DNA of 64,000 nucleotides from Medicago truncatula (Eukaryota; Streptophyta; Magnoliopsida; Fabales; Fabaceae): positions 32,206,762 to 32,270,761 of the forward strand of contig NC_053042.1 of the NCBI RefSeq assembly GCF_003473485.1, given 5' to 3'. Positions 61,487 to 64,000 of the stretch are shown here, piece by piece. The translations under genes and the position numbers were made by a program. The notes below the pieces were generated by a model, which saw only the letters and a list, made by a program, of their open reading frames with translations, did no database searches and was not told the DNA's origin. Positions within the stretch are counted from its first letter, which is position 1; every line of letters begins with the position of its first letter.

Positions 61487-64000
61487 ATGAATATATTTAT
61501 GGATTCAAGAGATAATAACAATAATAACAACTCATCAGAAGAAGTTGAAAGGTGTTTAGATCCTCAGCTATGGCATGCTTGTGCAGGTGGAATGGTTCAG
61601 ATGCCAACAGTGAACAGTAAAGTTTATTACTTTCCTCAAGGTCATGCTGAACATGCATGTGGACCTGTTAACTTCATGAATTGTCCAAAGGTTCCACCTT
61701 TGATTCCATGCAAAGTTTTGTCTATAAAGTATATGGCTGATCCTGAAACAGATGAGGTTTATGCTAAGCTTAAGCTTGTTCCTTTGAGTGGAAATGGAAA
61801 TGGAAATGGAAATGATGCTGCAGATTATGACACTGTTGGAGGAAATGAAAATCAAGATAAGCCTGTTTCATTTGCAAAGACATTGACTCAATCTGATGCT
61901 AACAATGGTGGAGGTTTTTCTGTTCCTAGGTATTGTGCCGAGACGATTTTCCCTCGTTTGGATTATGCGGCTGATCCCCCTCTTCAGAACATTTTGGCTA
62001 AAGATGTTCATGGGGAAACTTGGAAGTTTAGGCATATTTATAGAGGGACGCCGAGGCGGCATCTTTTGACTACTGGTTGGAGTACTTTTGTTAATCAGAA
62101 GAAGCTTCTTGCTGGGGATTCAATTGTGTTTTTGAGAGCGGAAAATGGTGATCTTTGTGTTGGGATTCGACGAGCGAAGAAGGGTATTGGTGGTGGACAT
62201 GAGGATCCATTACCATTAGGGTGGAATCCTGTTGGAGAAAATTTTCCTCTTCCTTGGTTTACACAGAATGAGAATCAAATGGGGAGAAACATTAACAACA
62301 ACAATGGTTTGAACTCAGGCGCGAATATGACTGGGAGGGAAAAAGTTAGGCCAGAAGCGGTCCTTCAAGCAGTAACTTTAGCTGCTAATAGGCAACCATT
62401 TGAGGTTATTTACTACCCTCGCGCAAGTACACCAGAGTTTTGTGTGAAGGCGCCTTTAGTAGAGGCGGCAATGCAGATTCGATGGTGTTCTGGAATAAGA
62501 TTCAAGATGGCCTTTGAAACCGAGGATTCGTCTCGAATAAGTTGGTTTATGGGAATTGTATCTGGAGTTCAGTTTGTTGATCCCCTTCTCTGGCCTAATT
62601 CACCTTGGAGGCTTCTTCAGGTAACACCATATTTTATTAAACTCGATGTCAATTAACAGAACAGAAAATTGCATAATTCTTAAATATGGTAATCTTCACT
62701 CTTGCTAATCTTTAATAAATGTTATCCTTCGCACTATGCATTATGCGTACACATTGAGTTACCACTTGATTACTAACTAATGACCTCTATGATTTTGTTT
62801 GTTAATCCATTTAAGAATGTGCTTCTGTTTTTTTGTTTTGTATGATTTCATTTGATAGGATCATAGGAATATTTGCATTGTGTCTACTCATAATAATTAG
62901 TATTATGATATTTGTAGGTTAAATGGGATGAACCAGATTTACTGCAAAATGTGAGAAGGGTGAGTCCATGGTTGGTTGAATTAGTAGCAAACATTCCATC
63001 CATAAACCTTTCACCTTTCTCACAACCAAGGAAGAAATTGAGATTGTCGCCGCACCACGATTTCCCCCTCGACGGCCAAATTTCAGTGCCATCGTTTCCT
63101 AGTAACCTTCTAGGTCAGAGCAACCTATTCCGTTGTCTACCCGAAAGTACTCCTGCTGGCATGCAGGGAGCCAGGCATGCTCATTATGGTCTTCCGATAT
63201 CGGATCTCCACCTCAGTAAAGTTCAGGCAGGTCTATTTCCGGCCGGTTTTGTGCCTTTTGATCATGCTGCTAAACTACCTAGTGTCTCTAATAACCTAAT
63301 GATGCAAAAATCTAGCATGAGTGAGAATGTCTCTTGCTTACTATCCATGGCAAGTTCTACTCAGTCTTCAAAGAAATTCGACGATGAGAAGAAACCTCAG
63401 CTTGTTCTTTTCGGCCAAAAAATTCTCACCGAGCAACAGATCTCTAATGACCGTTCATCAGATGGAAATACCAATAAAATGGGTAATTTTTCCGATGGTT
63501 CGGGAACTCCTCATCATCAACAAGTCTTACAAAAACGCTCCTCTTGTGAGAGTTTCCAATGGCATAGGGATAACCACGAAGAAACAGAAGCAAGTTTGGA
63601 GAGTACGGATCACTGTAAAGTTTTTCTCGAATCAGAAGACGTCGGTCGGACAATCGACCTTTCTTTACTTGGATCTTATGATGAACTGTACAGAAAGCTG
63701 GCAGACATGTTTGGCATAGAAAAATATGAGAAGGTAAGCCGCGTGCTCTACCGCGATATATCTGGAGCAGTCAAACACATTGGAGAGGAACCATTCAGGT
63801 AAAAATCACAAACACTACCCTCCTGAATTTTACAATACATTTCATCACATCTTTAGACCCTTTTTGGGTTGTTTTCGTAATATCTTTCAAACAATCTCAC
63901 AAGTGTTTATGCTAGTAGATAACCTCGAGTGAGTCAATACTTGACATGTTTGCTTATTATCTCTTTAATGTTGTTGCAGTAACTTTACAAGAACAGCGAG
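61487..64000 (+). CDS. Auxin response factor, ARF10/16/17-type repressor (5' part, cut by window end)
   Basis: Nuclear transcription factor binding auxin-response elements. Exons seen: 61487-62620, 62918-63798, 63980-64000 (continues past the window). Start is the first in-frame ATG (M-N-I-F-M-D); the ATG at 61499 is an alternative. Hallmarks: LDPQLWHACAGGMVQMP near residue 24; B3 DNA-binding domain about 129-232 (FAKTLTQSDANNGGGFSVPR ... LLAGDSIVFLRAENGDLCVG); ARF domain from about 300 (ANRQPFEVIYYPRASTPEFC) to VKWDEPD; a middle region without Gln-richness; an LFG repression-like motif (QLVLFGQKI, about 540); and a C-terminal PB1 domain from about 610 (HCKVFLESEDVGRTIDLSLL), interrupted here. 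The middle region holds a miR160 site, which defines the ARF10/16/17 clade. Long, PB1-containing form favours ARF10/16 over the PB1-less ARF17. Confidence 0.95.
63157..63177 (+). promoter_or_regulatory. miR160 target site in ARF mRNA
   Basis: The 21 nt at 63157-63177 pair with plant miR160 at all positions except one G:U wobble (63163). Core GGGAGCCAGGCA is intact, and it encodes the clade's MQGARHA peptide. Slicing would fall between 63167 and 63168. Pairing is judged against miR160 as I know it. Confidence 0.93.

Noticed and set aside
61568-62062. Minus-strand frames inside the ARF first exon
   Set aside because: Shadows of the strongly conserved B3-containing exon.

Overview
This is plant nuclear DNA: AT-rich, with spliced genes (GT-AG introns, T-rich 3' splice sites), abundant MITEs, SINE-like units and LINE/LTR debris. 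The gene set and repeat families fit a papilionoid legume, probably Medicago or a close relative. That placement is inference; no database was searched.

Layout. 1-1875 is intergenic. 1876-10543 (+) is a complete 13-exon NOP14-type ribosome-biogenesis gene (964 aa) with a telo-box in its leader. 11656-13248 holds two non-autonomous DNA transposons side by side, a MULE-like one with a perfect 9-bp target-site duplication (TSD) and a hAT-like one with a perfect 8-bp TSD. 14651-23970 (-) is a complete 13-exon cystathionine beta-lyase gene (468 aa) whose long introns hold LINE and LTR-type remnants. 24.0-30.1 kb is nested repeats: a palindromic MITE, a 265-bp GA tract, and a 2977-bp LTR-like element containing a minisatellite. 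30899-31572 (-) is a small two-exon GRF-zinc-finger/coiled-coil/membrane protein gene. 34951-37259 (-) is a four-exon BTB-NPH3 gene. 37649-38541 is a probable Pack-MULE carrying a fragment of a host RNA-helicase-like gene. 39.0-40.4 kb is LINE-derived sequence with a SINE and a MITE inserted; a second copy at 51.2-52.0 kb lacks both. 40680-41870 and 44393-46024 (+) are two P-class PPR genes, each followed by a copy of the same 1.4-1.55 kb sequence. 46-61 kb is gene-poor. 61487 to the end (+) is the 5' part of an ARF10/16/17-type auxin response factor with a miR160 target site.

The genes are independent nuclear housekeeping or developmental genes; I see no operon-like or pathway cluster. NOP14 acts in 18S rRNA maturation, cystathionine beta-lyase in plastid methionine synthesis, the PPR proteins probably on organelle RNA, the NPH3 protein in plasma-membrane or auxin/phototropic signalling, and the ARF in auxin-responsive repression. 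The most informative structures are transposons whose TSDs can be read to the base, including two insertions with an in-window pre-insertion site. All exon boundaries were derived by hand from splice signals and reading-frame continuity.
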